NCBI RefSeq assembly: GCF_028368995.1
Contig: NZ_JAQNDL010000005.1
Location: 444,501-508,500, forward strand
DNA from: Nannocystis bainbridge
GTDB taxonomy: Bacteria; Myxococcota_A; Polyangia; Nannocystales; Nannocystaceae
Length of the DNA: 64,000 nucleotides
Reading direction: 5' to 3'
Shown here: positions 12,101 through 19,897 of the stretch, piece after piece
Layout: every line of letters begins with the position of its first letter
Numbering within the stretch: the stretch's first letter is position 1
Notes under the pieces: model-generated
Told to the model about the DNA's origin: nothing
Seen by the model: the letters and a program-made list of their open reading frames with translations, nothing else
The model's database searches: none
Position numbers and translations under genes: made by a program

Positions 12101-12816
12101 GACTCGAGCTCGAGAGGTTCGTGATCGGGCCCGACCACCGCGGCGAACGCCTCGAAGCCGTCGACCTGATCGAGGTGGCTGAGCAGCACGCGGACCTCGA
12201 GCGACGCCCGGCATCGCCGCGGGAACAGGCCGATCTTGCCGCGGACGAGCTGCGCCAGCTCGTGCAGCGCCGCCGGCGGCGTGGTCAGCAGCGAGCGCGC
12301 GTCGAGCACGAGGACCACCGTCGCGCTCGGGCCCATGTGCCACCACATGCGCCATAGGGCCTGGCGGGCGCCGCGGCTGACGTCGCGCAACAGCGGCGCC
12401 GACAGCTCGTGGACGACGACGTCGGGGCCGAGGTAGAGCTGCAACGCGGCGTCGTGGGCGACGCTACCGCGGAACTGATTGGCCTGACCGCGCCAGTCGA
12501 CGTGGCTCGAGATCGCGTGCGTCTTGCCGACCCCCGCGGCGCCCATCACGACGACCGTCGGAAAGTGGAGCGCGCGGGTCGGGATCCGGCGGTAGAACGG
12601 GCGCCACAGCCCGGCCAGGCGCGACGCGAGCAGCGGCCCGGCCGGCCTCGGCGGCGCCGCGGCCGCTCGCTTGCGCCGCCACACGACGACCGCCCACACC
12701 ACGGCCGCCAGGACTACTACCAGTAACAGGCCGAGGAGCGCCCACTGCCACCAGGAGAACATCTCCGGCGCCATGGCGCTCGCTCCTTCGGCTTCGTCCG
12801 TCGTCATCGTCAACAT
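9145..12816 (-). CDS. tssM: T6SS inner-membrane core protein TssM (IcmF/VasK)
   Basis: 1223 aa, normal for the family. Two membrane segments lie at residues 25-46 and about 345-363, and the cytoplasmic loop carries Walker A GAAGVGKT at 92-99. The large C-terminal part is periplasmic and is expected to contact TssJ. A GAGG box lies seven bases before the ATG at 12816. With TssL and TssJ it forms the trans-envelope complex that docks the baseplate. Confidence 0.93.
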   Translation of the reverse strand: MLTMTTDEAEGASAMAPEMFSWWQWALLGLLLVVVLAAVVWAVVVWRRKRAAAAPPRPAGPLLASRLAGLWRPFYRRIPTRALHFPTVVVMGAAGVGKTHAISSHVDWRGQANQFRGSVAHDAALQLYLGPDVVVHELSAPLLRDVSRGARQALWRMWWHMGPSATVVLVLDARSLLTTPPAALHELAQLVRGKIGLFPRRCRASLEVRVLLSHLDQVDGFEAFAAVVGPDHEPLELESLTEPNQAARLVATFDGHLAYALTSRSGEEFDRLVRFYKSLRALLDGLRPLLETLQGRHEPHAMPLSVGGLYLGSLAPRTHVGLPFQISRDLISTSLGRHHQRGLRGALAVGVGGAALIASLMGWHRASIVEAEARIDKFERDVGPVKDPEVCKHQGAGAKMEPPKAEAAALQAVKQSERLWFARTFVARKRDIEERFEETFRKGYLYPKIPCSDRLQLHYLMALIYSSHANELGAIIREHRSLWEHALGLSGEVIKHYVEASSPEMGSVKPPEPPEPADPAAREKYDNVGREWSRYLVALQEKVGQPTIDLEEAEALAKIPALLSPSDYKVLAAIRKAFDRPDLLEGRFRRLLVDEPIDLWTEEQYATLTALAEALRTHLPREGGATDASRTEGWGLGTLVSALERRPPAIPRDFTIAFDGKTVELKGSALAALFKRSMSKVLIQQVLADIPESRMNDGTAFFDETEERPRVGIVSGYGGGPSRFIRGTYTKAAYQQRIEPVLEFAAERLGPAIREPEGAALAALGMTIAEAQRLDRAIRECTQRYAVTYKRELLDYYWSMELDPATEMTLPFVLQGFSRPSGWFVEYLSVVTANASLELSEDDPYVQPLATALEVFEPLVALLATKDGTNPGLGPYQKLLAGLEPALGGAPAARDGLQLHERLTPLGLFTLHALQSPGDDPAEQVAEWLNGAGLSDDWHAPFLAPVQEVRALGIDDIESEVRRAWKDEVRPLVRPLLQAYPFSPSAEVDVDVAELEAVVRAQGKERGSFWAAFDRLLAPATKLDSGQRTMLADLQGPTGMLAMTSDLERTSRKLWDADGNPVPLKVVLKPKLLPKEPHEERFAAMSYVRSGGAAVYGFNQRPEPQTLALQWWNQGSSVVSLEMRSAVPGAGPRTYTIEEDGPFSFYRLLDRGENERTSERRLTLTAAAIGRATRCSQTQASAGKRLPVRWRVTVGEVAPTTRDVSVVLESDPWLPFAVRDCGG

Positions 12817-12828
12817 CGTCGCGCCTCG

Positions 12829-13053
12829 TCATCTGCCGACAGCGGGCCAACCTCGGGTCCGCAGGCGGGCCTCGAGCAGATCCTCGAGCAGGTCGAGCCG
12901 CGGCCCGACATCGACCGGAGCGTCGCCCGTCGCCGCGAGCATTCGCCGCAGCTCGTCCAGCGGTCCGGCCAGCGCAGAGAACGCCTCTCCATCGGCCGGG
13001 AACAACCGCTCGACCTCTCGCACGAGCGCCTCCAGGGCCGCGAGCAGGGTCAC
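12829..13053 (-). CDS. Small T6SS-operon protein, 74 aa, unknown
   Basis: Not recognised. The start is a GTG whose last bases overlap the tssL stop (GTGA), and the stop lies 12 bases before tssM. Tight coupling on both sides supports a real gene. The protein is a mostly helical, acidic, leucine-rich chain without signal or membrane segment. It may be an accessory to the TssL-TssM complex, inferred from position alone. Confidence 0.6.
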   Translation of the reverse strand: MTLLAALEALVREVERLFPADGEAFSALAGPLDELRRMLAATGDAPVDVGPRLDLLEDLLEARLRTRGWPAVGR

Positions 13054-13805
13054 AACATCCCTCCCACCGGATGATTCGAGAGCGCGGTCAGCAGCCACGC
13101 GCTCGCCACGACCACCAGCAGCCCCAGCGCATAATATCGCCAGGTGGGCCACGGCTGCGGCAACTCCCCGGGCTCCGGATCGAGCGGCTCCGATACGGCC
13201 GAAGGATGGGGGATGCGCTCGGCGAGCCGCTGCTTGTAGAAGTGAATCTGCCCCGAGTCGGTGGCGAACATGCCCACGAAGCCGTGGCTCAGACAATAAT
13301 AGTAGACCTCGAGCACCAGCGCCGGCGTCCGCGGGTCGTGGAGCGCGTCGTCGATCGCGGTGAAGAACTCGCTGCCGCCGGTGGTCGTGCGCGTGAACTC
13401 CGTCTGCATCAGCGGCCAGCTGAGCCGCAGGTAGTCGGGGAGCAGACGCATGATCCGCTCGTCGAAATGGACCAACAGGGCCCGGCGGATCCGCTCGAAT
13501 CCTGGCTCGCCGGCGAACGCGGCCCACAGCGTCTCCAGGCGCCTGCGAACCGCCTCGCGGAGGCCCCCGAGGCGCTCGTGGTCGCGCTCGTCGAGCCCGT
13601 CGGTCCGCATGGGAGCCGGCACCTCGATGGCGCCCGTCCCGGCGCGAACGTCTCGCCACGCGGTCTCGCGCAGCGGCGTCGCCACGCGCGGCGGCGCCGT
13701 CGTGAGCGGACGGCGGCCAGGGAGGTCCGCGGCCTCGGCCGCCACGAGGGCGTCGATCTCCGCGGAGAGATCGAGGAGCACCGTCCACAGCGCCTGTCGC
13801 GTCAT
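13050..13805 (-). CDS. tssL: T6SS membrane complex protein TssL (DotU)
   Basis: 251 aa. The DotU-type helical cytoplasmic domain is seen in FDERIMRLLPDYLRLSWPLM and ALVLEVYYYCLSHGF. A single C-terminal membrane segment (YALGLLVVVASAWLLTAL) leaves a short periplasmic tail, and there is no peptidoglycan-binding extension. The ATG overlaps the tssF stop (ATGA). TssL links TssM to the baseplate. Confidence 0.9.
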   Translation of the reverse strand: MTRQALWTVLLDLSAEIDALVAAEAADLPGRRPLTTAPPRVATPLRETAWRDVRAGTGAIEVPAPMRTDGLDERDHERLGGLREAVRRRLETLWAAFAGEPGFERIRRALLVHFDERIMRLLPDYLRLSWPLMQTEFTRTTTGGSEFFTAIDDALHDPRTPALVLEVYYYCLSHGFVGMFATDSGQIHFYKQRLAERIPHPSAVSEPLDPEPGELPQPWPTWRYYALGLLVVVASAWLLTALSNHPVGGML

Positions 13806-15427
13806 CGGCTCGGCCTCGCCTTCTCGCCGCGTCGGCGCGCGCCGGCCTCATGCGTGCGGATCTCGGCCGGGTTGTTGCTCCACGCGTTGATGAGCGCCCC
13901 CAGACAATGCAAGTAGTCCGCGACCAGCCCACGGCGCTCCGCCGCGACGTCGCCGAGGGTCACGTCGTACACGTGCTGCACCCCGCCGCGATTGCCCGCC
14001 GGTTCATCGCGGACATCGACGTGCCGGATCTCGTCCGCGACATCGCCGTGGGGGCCGTGTGCATCGGCGCCGAGCGTCGTCATCAGCATGACGATGTCGC
14101 TGCGGCTCAGGACCCGCTTGGCGCGGCGCGACATCACGTGCAGCATCGCCGTCGAATCGCGCCACAGCGGGCTGCGGCGGTGCGGCGTCATCCGGCCCAG
14201 CACGCGGAACCCGACGCCCTCGAAGTGGCGGTGCTGCAGCGAGGCATCGAGCGCGCCGACGGCCACGGCGTCGAAGCTCGGCTGGAACCAGCGGGCCCGC
14301 ACCAGCACGCTGCGCGGGTGCATCAGGGCGTCGGGCAGCCGCAGCAGCAGGTGCGCCGCGTCCGGTTCGCCGGTGTGGTCGAGCTCCCAGCTCTCCGCCC
14401 CGCCGGCCAGGTGGCCGGGCAGCAGCGGATCGAGGCCGTCGCGGGTCTCCTGCTGGACCTCGACGATCGAGTGGAACGCGACCTCGTGGTCGACGCGCCA
14501 CGGGCGGATCGCGTGGCGGGAGCGCGTCCCGTCGGCCTTGATCGGCTCGGCCAGCTCGGTGAACAGGTTCTCGATCGGCACCACGAACAGGCGGAACATC
14601 TCCGAATTGACGACCTGTCCTTCGGGCCATGCGTCGAAATCGAGGCACAGCCACGCCTGCCGCCACGGCCGCGACGGCCGCGCGAGATCGACGGCGAGCG
14701 TCAGATCCTTGGCCGGGAAGTGGAAGAACTCGCGGATCCGCGCGACCGCGCTGCGCGTCTCGCCAGGCGGCGCGGCCTCGTCGGACTCGCCTGGCGCGCC
14801 GAGCCAGAACCGGCACTCGGCCCCGGGCTCGGTCGGCGACGGCGGCTCGCCGTACACGACCGCGACCCGGCTCAGGTGGAGGCGCAACCACTCGAAGAAT
14901 TCGCGCGACACCGGGTAGTCGCCGAGGTGATCGATCTGGAGGGACAGCGGCTCGGGCACGCCGGCGACCGGGACCCGCGAGCGCAGCCGGAGCAGCACCC
15001 GGTGGCCTGAGCCGCCGAGCAATTGCAGCTCGGCGCGGTCGAGGTCGAGCGGGCGGATCGTCACGTCGCGCATGGTCGAGAAGAACCCCACCTCGCCGTC
15101 GGCGGTCTCGAGGCGGACCCGGCTCCCGCGGGGAATGTGGGCAGGCTCGGCCAGGCGCGGGCTCGGCAGCCCGCGGAGCAGCACGCGGGCCGGCTGCGGC
15201 AGCGCGAACTCGTCGAGCAGCCCGTGCGTGAGCCGGGCGATCGCCCCGCGCAGCTCCGCCGCCGCCGCCTCGTGCGTGCGCGCGGCGAAGAACGCCAGCG
15301 ACTCCATCAAGCGGCGGACATCGGGGTCCTCGGGCTGGATGAAGCCCTCCCCGCCGCGGCGGCGGAGCAGGAACTCGTCGAGGGCCTCCAGCTCGCCGAG
15401 AAAGTCGCGATAAAAGCCCTGGTTCAC
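13802..15427 (-). CDS. tssF: T6SS baseplate protein TssF
   Basis: 541 aa from GTG 15427, slightly shorter than typical TssF. The N-terminus has the usual helical start and RLMESLAFFAARTHE-type region. The middle carries IREFFHFPAKDLTLAVDL and LFVVPIENLF, patterns typical of VasA/TssF. TssF forms the baseplate wedge with TssG. Unusually, the likely tssG partner lies on the other strand, about 11 kb away. Confidence 0.85.
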   Translation of the reverse strand: MNQGFYRDFLGELEALDEFLLRRRGGEGFIQPEDPDVRRLMESLAFFAARTHEAAAAELRGAIARLTHGLLDEFALPQPARVLLRGLPSPRLAEPAHIPRGSRVRLETADGEVGFFSTMRDVTIRPLDLDRAELQLLGGSGHRVLLRLRSRVPVAGVPEPLSLQIDHLGDYPVSREFFEWLRLHLSRVAVVYGEPPSPTEPGAECRFWLGAPGESDEAAPPGETRSAVARIREFFHFPAKDLTLAVDLARPSRPWRQAWLCLDFDAWPEGQVVNSEMFRLFVVPIENLFTELAEPIKADGTRSRHAIRPWRVDHEVAFHSIVEVQQETRDGLDPLLPGHLAGGAESWELDHTGEPDAAHLLLRLPDALMHPRSVLVRARWFQPSFDAVAVGALDASLQHRHFEGVGFRVLGRMTPHRRSPLWRDSTAMLHVMSRRAKRVLSRSDIVMLMTTLGADAHGPHGDVADEIRHVDVRDEPAGNRGGVQHVYDVTLGDVAAERRGLVADYLHCLGALINAWSNNPAEIRTHEAGARRRGEKARPSR

Positions 15428-15430
15428 GCC

Positions 15431-15985
15431 TCAGCCCGCCTTGATCAGCGACCCGCCGATCGTCGTCATGCTGCCCTTGAGCGCCGCCATGCCCGAGGAC
15501 TCCAGCGACAGCTGCGCGTCGGCCTTGACCGCCACCTGCATGCCCGCGAGCTCCGCCTGCGTGTTGCCCTTGAGCTTGATCGACTGCGTGCCCGACGCCT
15601 CCACCGTGGCGCCCTCGATCTTGGCCGCGCTCTGGGCCTTGATCGCGACGTTGGCCCCGGAGACCTTGAAGTCGTTCTGGGCCTGCTGCACCACGTCGGC
15701 GCCCGACTTCACGGTCGTATTGCCCTCCTTGGACTCATAGGTGGCCGTCTTCGTGGCCGTGCAGGTGATCGACTCGCGCGCGACCACCTCGAATTGCTTG
15801 CACGAGATCGTCACCTTCTCGGTCGTCTGCGTCAGGGACGTCTCCTCTTGCTCGCCTTTGACCTTCGCCACCAGCGTCGTCCCGTTCATGGTGATCGTCT
15901 GCACGATCTTCCCCTCGGCGTCTTCGACGGTGATCGTCACGCCGCGCTCCTTGCTCATCTCCAGGGTGCAGATCAGCTTCGTCAT
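15431..15985 (-). CDS. Stand-alone VgrG-type beta-helix spike tip
   Basis: 184 aa with repeating short beta strands rich in Thr, Ala and Lys (KVSGANVAIKAQSAAKIEGA and similar), like the C-terminal gp5/VgrG needle. It ends TTIGGSLIKAG as many VgrG C-termini do. It starts six bases after the vgrG core gene. The spike therefore seems to be made from two polypeptides. Confidence 0.75.
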   Translation of the reverse strand: MTKLICTLEMSKERGVTITVEDAEGKIVQTITMNGTTLVAKVKGEQEETSLTQTTEKVTISCKQFEVVARESITCTATKTATYESKEGNTTVKSGADVVQQAQNDFKVSGANVAIKAQSAAKIEGATVEASGTQSIKLKGNTQAELAGMQVAVKADAQLSLESSGMAALKGSMTTIGGSLIKAG

Positions 15986-15991
15986 CGCGCG

Positions 15992-17638
15992 TTATCCCTT
16001 CATCTCCTCCACGCGCAGCACCAGGGTGCCCTCGCTGATGCGGATGAGCCCCGTGTCCTTGTCGCTCGTGCGCGCGACGTTGAGGACCGGCTTGTCGTCC
16101 TCGTAGACGTGGTTGATCGACGTGCTGCTCTTCGGCGACTTGCCGAGCAGGATGTGCTCGCCCTGAACGTCCATCGACAGCGCCGCGCCCTCCCGCCATT
16201 CGAGCAATCGGGCCACCCGGGCGTGATGCAGGTCGAGCGCCAGCAGCACGCGCTCGCCCCGGTACGCCGGCACGTAGACGTTGCCCGACCCGAGGTACGG
16301 GATGAACGGCGCCGTCACCTTCTGCTGGCTCCACGCCGGCACCTCGACCGTGTACTCGTCGAGCGAGCTGTCGTCGTTGCGGTACACCTGGTAGGTCTTG
16401 TCGCTGTCCTCGCCCTTCTCGGACACGACCTTGCCCTCGACATAGCCGGGGTAACGCGGTCGCCGATACTCGGGGTGACAGGCCCGCGTGTCCTCGCCGT
16501 CGACGAGGCGCGCGCGCAGCGAGACCTCGTATTCGGTGCTGGCGAGCTGGAGGTCGTGATCGAGGGACCCGTCGGAAGCGAGCGCGCGCAGCGAGACCTG
16601 CCGCACCCGCCAGATCTTGCCGACCAGCGCGCTGGTCTTGTTCCACCGGTTCGCCGCCGCCATCTGCACGCGATCGCCGGGCAGCAGCCGGATCACCGGC
16701 ATGCGGCCGAACGTCAGCTCCACCTCCAGCTTCGGCAGCCGCAGGCGCTGCTTCTCGAGCGCGACCCGATCGTCGACTTCCTGCGAGATCGAGGTGTGCA
16801 TCAGATGGTCGTGCCGGATCGCGCTCTCCGCGTAGGTCTGTGCGATCGCCTCCGTCCGCGGCCCGTTCGCGTAGGTGTTGCAGACCTCGACCGCGTGGGC
16901 CGGCGTCGGCGGCACGACCATCTCCACCCCGGCGATGTCGTCGCCGAACAGCCCGCGAGGCTCCCCGGCGGCCGGCCATTCGCTCAGCAAATCGAGCTCG
17001 CCGGTGACGTAGTCGTAGGTGAAGAGGCCGCCCCGGTGATCGGCGTACCAGATCAGAAAATCATAGAAGCTGGCCCCGTGTTCGACCGGCAGGTGGAGGA
17101 AGATCAATGGCCGCTCCTGCGCGAGCTCGGCCCAGCCGAATTTCACCTTGATCTTGTCCCCGATCTGGGCCCGGATCACGTCCTCGAGCTTTTGGTGAGT
17201 GTGCAGCCGGCACGGGAAATGCTGCGTCCACAACGCCCGCGCCGGGTCGGTGAACGCGATGCGATAGCGACGAACCAGCAGCGGCCTGTCGGGCAGGCGC
17301 CAGCCCGGCAGCTCGACCACCGAGCGGCGGGTCACCAGCCCCGAGAGCACCAGCGCCTCCGGGCTCTCGGCCGATTCCGCCTGGTCGTACACCACCGCCA
17401 GCGCGACGCGGACATCGAGGGGCTCCTGCGAGAGGAAGCCCTCCCGCAGCTCGTCGGTGAACCCCCCGCCGTGCGCGGCGTCGTCCTGCAGCACGAACTC
17501 GAGCTCCCCCGAGAAGCCGAACGGCTCGAGCTCGAGCTCGACCCGCTTGACCGCGCCGCCGGCGATCTCGTGCTCCTTCCCCGCGATCTTCAGGGTGACG
17601 CCGATCGCCAGTCGCTCGGTGAACGAACCCTCGCGCAT
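15992..17638 (-). CDS. vgrG: T6SS spike core VgrG (gp27/OB part), lacking its own needle
   Basis: 548 aa. ATG 17638 overlaps the tssE stop by one base. The N-terminal gp27-like part (residues about 1-350) includes SFYDFLIWYADHRGGLFTYD, a VgrG/GpD signature. An OB-fold region follows (GYVEGKVVSEKG to YLGSGNVYVPAYRGERVLLALD). The chain stops after about 60 more residues where the needle would begin, and the next gene supplies that part. It is shorter than the full VgrG at 40046. Confidence 0.85.
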   Translation of the reverse strand: MREGSFTERLAIGVTLKIAGKEHEIAGGAVKRVELELEPFGFSGELEFVLQDDAAHGGGFTDELREGFLSQEPLDVRVALAVVYDQAESAESPEALVLSGLVTRRSVVELPGWRLPDRPLLVRRYRIAFTDPARALWTQHFPCRLHTHQKLEDVIRAQIGDKIKVKFGWAELAQERPLIFLHLPVEHGASFYDFLIWYADHRGGLFTYDYVTGELDLLSEWPAAGEPRGLFGDDIAGVEMVVPPTPAHAVEVCNTYANGPRTEAIAQTYAESAIRHDHLMHTSISQEVDDRVALEKQRLRLPKLEVELTFGRMPVIRLLPGDRVQMAAANRWNKTSALVGKIWRVRQVSLRALASDGSLDHDLQLASTEYEVSLRARLVDGEDTRACHPEYRRPRYPGYVEGKVVSEKGEDSDKTYQVYRNDDSSLDEYTVEVPAWSQQKVTAPFIPYLGSGNVYVPAYRGERVLLALDLHHARVARLLEWREGAALSMDVQGEHILLGKSPKSSTSINHVYEDDKPVLNVARTSDKDTGLIRISEGTLVLRVEEMKG

Positions 17639-18021
17639 CACGACTCCCCCACGGTGACGTGGACCTGCCGCGTCGTCGTGTCGATATCGATCCAGAGCAC
17701 CAGCGCCTCGCCGCGGACCTGTCCGCGGACCTCGTAGCGGATCCCGCGATAGCCGTACCCGCCGAGCAGCCGCACCACCGGCGAGCCGAGCCGCGGCTCG
17801 TAGCGCTCGATCGCCGCCTCGAGCTCGTTCCGCAGCAGGATGACGGCCTCGTGGGTCGTCGGCGCGGCCTCGTAATCTCCCAGCCCGAACTCCGCGATCA
17901 CGCTGCCGCAGCCCTTGCGGGTGTTGAGCAGGTGCTCGAGGTTCCGAACGATCACCGCCGGGGTCGCCTCCGCGGGCCCCTGCGCGAGCCGGTGGATGAA
18001 TGAGCCGAACCGACCAGCCAT
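17638..18021 (-). CDS. tssE: T6SS baseplate protein TssE (gp25-like)
   Basis: 127 aa with the gp25-like pattern: IVRNLEHLLNTRKGCGSVIAEFG, an acidic mid-helix and final strands. TssE joins baseplate and sheath. It starts three bases after the tssK stop. The size and motif order are normal for the family. Confidence 0.9.
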   Translation of the reverse strand: MAGRFGSFIHRLAQGPAEATPAVIVRNLEHLLNTRKGCGSVIAEFGLGDYEAAPTTHEAVILLRNELEAAIERYEPRLGSPVVRLLGGYGYRGIRYEVRGQVRGEALVLWIDIDTTTRQVHVTVGES

Positions 18022-18024
18022 CGC

Positions 18025-19293
18025 TCACCCCCACACCAGGACGGCCTGGATCCCTTCGAGCGCGTGCCAGGCCGGGAAGCAGAGATCGCGGTCGCGGACG
18101 GCCTGGGCCCACTCCGGGTCGCCCTCGATCTGCAGCTTGTAGAAGGTCGCGTCGTGACCGTAGACGTACGCGAACGAGCTCGACTGGAAGACCGCCAGCG
18201 AGACCCCCGCCAGCGCCCGGGTATGGACCTCCTCGATCCGCCGCGGGCTCGCCAGCTTGACCCCGGCGAAGTCGACCGGCTTGCCAGAGCTCGACTTCAG
18301 GACCAGGTAGACCTCGCGGGACCGGCAGAGATCGTCGGGGAACGGACCCGCGACGAACCAGCTGGCCCGCCGCTCGAAGCCGAGTCGCTTCGCGCTCAGC
18401 GAGCTCGAGCTCAGGCAAGACTCGGTCCGCAGCCGCAGCTCCTCGAAGCAGCCCGCGAGGTCGCCGTGGCGATACCGCAATTGCAGGACGTCGTGCTGGT
18501 CGTCCTCGAGGATCGCCGCCTCCATGTAGAACTCGCGCAATGCGCTGAATAGCAGATACGGGTGCAGCGAGACCTTCTGCTGCGATTCGCCCGCGCCGAG
18601 CCCGTGGTCCGCGAGCACGGCGAGCGCCCGGTGGGCCGCCGAGCGTACGCGACGGAGCTCGGCGCCCTGCTCCGAGCCGAGGAACGAGTCGCGGATCCTG
18701 CGGCTGAGCTGGGCCTCGACCGCGTGCACCGCCCGGACGATCGCCTCGAGCGTGTCGCGCAGCAGCGGCGCCACCTCGACGCCGACTCGCAGCAGCGGCG
18801 GCGCGTAGCGCTCCAGCGACCAGCAGGCGTCGCGGCGCACCAGCCCGAGCAGCTTGACCGACTCGCGCGCGTCGTCCTGGCGAGCCGCGAGCGACAGCTC
18901 GGCGCGATAGATCACCCGGGTGACGCGCCGCGGGTCGTCGCGGTAGCCCTTGAGGTCCGTCGCGTCGGTGACTTCATGACCGATATGGAGATAGATCGCG
19001 GCCACGTTCTCGGCGACGTCGTCGAGGCTGATATTGCCGATCACGGCGTTGCCGGGCACGTCGATCAGCAGACCCGAGGCGAACACGTAGGTCAGCCGCT
19101 CGACGCGCACTGCGCCGGCGGCGAGCAGCGCCTCGTCCACGGCCAGGCGAGCGAGCCCGTGCGCCGGCAGACCCGAGAGGCCGGCGCCGACCCGGTCGTG
19201 AGCGAGCAGCGCCTCCTGCAGCGCGACGAACTGCTCCGGGAGCAGGACCTGCCCCATGCGCCACTCCGGGAGAGCTAATCGGACGCCGCTCAT
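18025..19293 (-). CDS. tssK: T6SS baseplate protein TssK
   Basis: 422 aa. It begins VRLALPEWRMGQVLLPEQF, matching the TssK N-terminal 'W..GqlL.PqHFq' pattern, and shows the long central helices and C-terminal shell domain (FYKLQIEGDPEWAQ). TssK links the baseplate wedge to the membrane complex. It lies four bases downstream of the tube gene. Confidence 0.88.
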   Translation of the reverse strand: MSGVRLALPEWRMGQVLLPEQFVALQEALLAHDRVGAGLSGLPAHGLARLAVDEALLAAGAVRVERLTYVFASGLLIDVPGNAVIGNISLDDVAENVAAIYLHIGHEVTDATDLKGYRDDPRRVTRVIYRAELSLAARQDDARESVKLLGLVRRDACWSLERYAPPLLRVGVEVAPLLRDTLEAIVRAVHAVEAQLSRRIRDSFLGSEQGAELRRVRSAAHRALAVLADHGLGAGESQQKVSLHPYLLFSALREFYMEAAILEDDQHDVLQLRYRHGDLAGCFEELRLRTESCLSSSSLSAKRLGFERRASWFVAGPFPDDLCRSREVYLVLKSSSGKPVDFAGVKLASPRRIEEVHTRALAGVSLAVFQSSSFAYVYGHDATFYKLQIEGDPEWAQAVRDRDLCFPAWHALEGIQAVLVWG

Positions 19294-19297
19294 CGCG

Positions 19298-19873
19298 TCA
19301 CTTCTCGACCTTGAGACCCCACGCCTTGACGATCTTGACCGAGAACGAGGTGGCGACCGTGATCGTCTGAGCCAACGGCTGCGGCTTGACGCCGATCTGG
19401 AACGCGTAGTTCTCGGGGGACTGCACCTCGGTCGAGGCGTCGTCGGAGGTGTCGATGTTCAGGTCGCCGCCTCGCTTCTCCAGCAGCCCGTCGAGCGCCT
19501 TGTCGGTCGGCAGCAGGCACTTGAAGTACTTCTTCTCGAGCGGGTCGTACTCGTAGATGCTGAAGTTGTAGGAGACATCGACCTTGGACAGGTCCTTGTA
19601 GGCGAGCTGCTTGATCTGCTGCTTGTTGAACACCGAGATCTGGCCGGAGAAGTAGAGCCCGTCGGTGACCCCGAGCTCCCACAACACCCCGCTGAGGACG
19701 GTGACGACCGCGAGATCGGTCTCGGGCGCCATGGGGTCCTTGCAGGTCTGGTCGGCCTTGAGCGTGACGTCGCCGATCTTGAGCTCGGTCAGGAATCCGA
19801 CCGGGGTCTGGACGTCCTTCTTGAAGTTGTAACCCTGGTAAATGTCGCAGTGCTTCTGGAATGTGGCAGGCAT
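19298..19873 (-). CDS. hcp: Divergent T6SS tube protein (Hcp-like)
   Basis: 191 aa, a little longer than usual Hcp. It is beta-rich and ends in alternating strands (ATSFSVKIVKAWGLKVE) as tube proteins do. GAGGAG lies before the ATG. The call rests mainly on size, composition and its place directly after the sheath gene. Primary-sequence likeness to classical Hcp is low, and it could be a phage-type tail-tube relative. Confidence 0.65.
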   Translation of the reverse strand: MPATFQKHCDIYQGYNFKKDVQTPVGFLTELKIGDVTLKADQTCKDPMAPETDLAVVTVLSGVLWELGVTDGLYFSGQISVFNKQQIKQLAYKDLSKVDVSYNFSIYEYDPLEKKYFKCLLPTDKALDGLLEKRGGDLNIDTSDDASTEVQSPENYAFQIGVKPQPLAQTITVATSFSVKIVKAWGLKVEK

Positions 19874-19897
19874 CGCTTGTCTCCTCGCTGTTTGCTA

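Noticed and set aside
9583..12357. 924-aa open frame antisense to tssM
   Set aside because: It lies opposite a clear tssM with Walker A and membrane segments. The translation is rich in Arg, Leu and Gln with no motifs, as expected from GC-rich codon bias.
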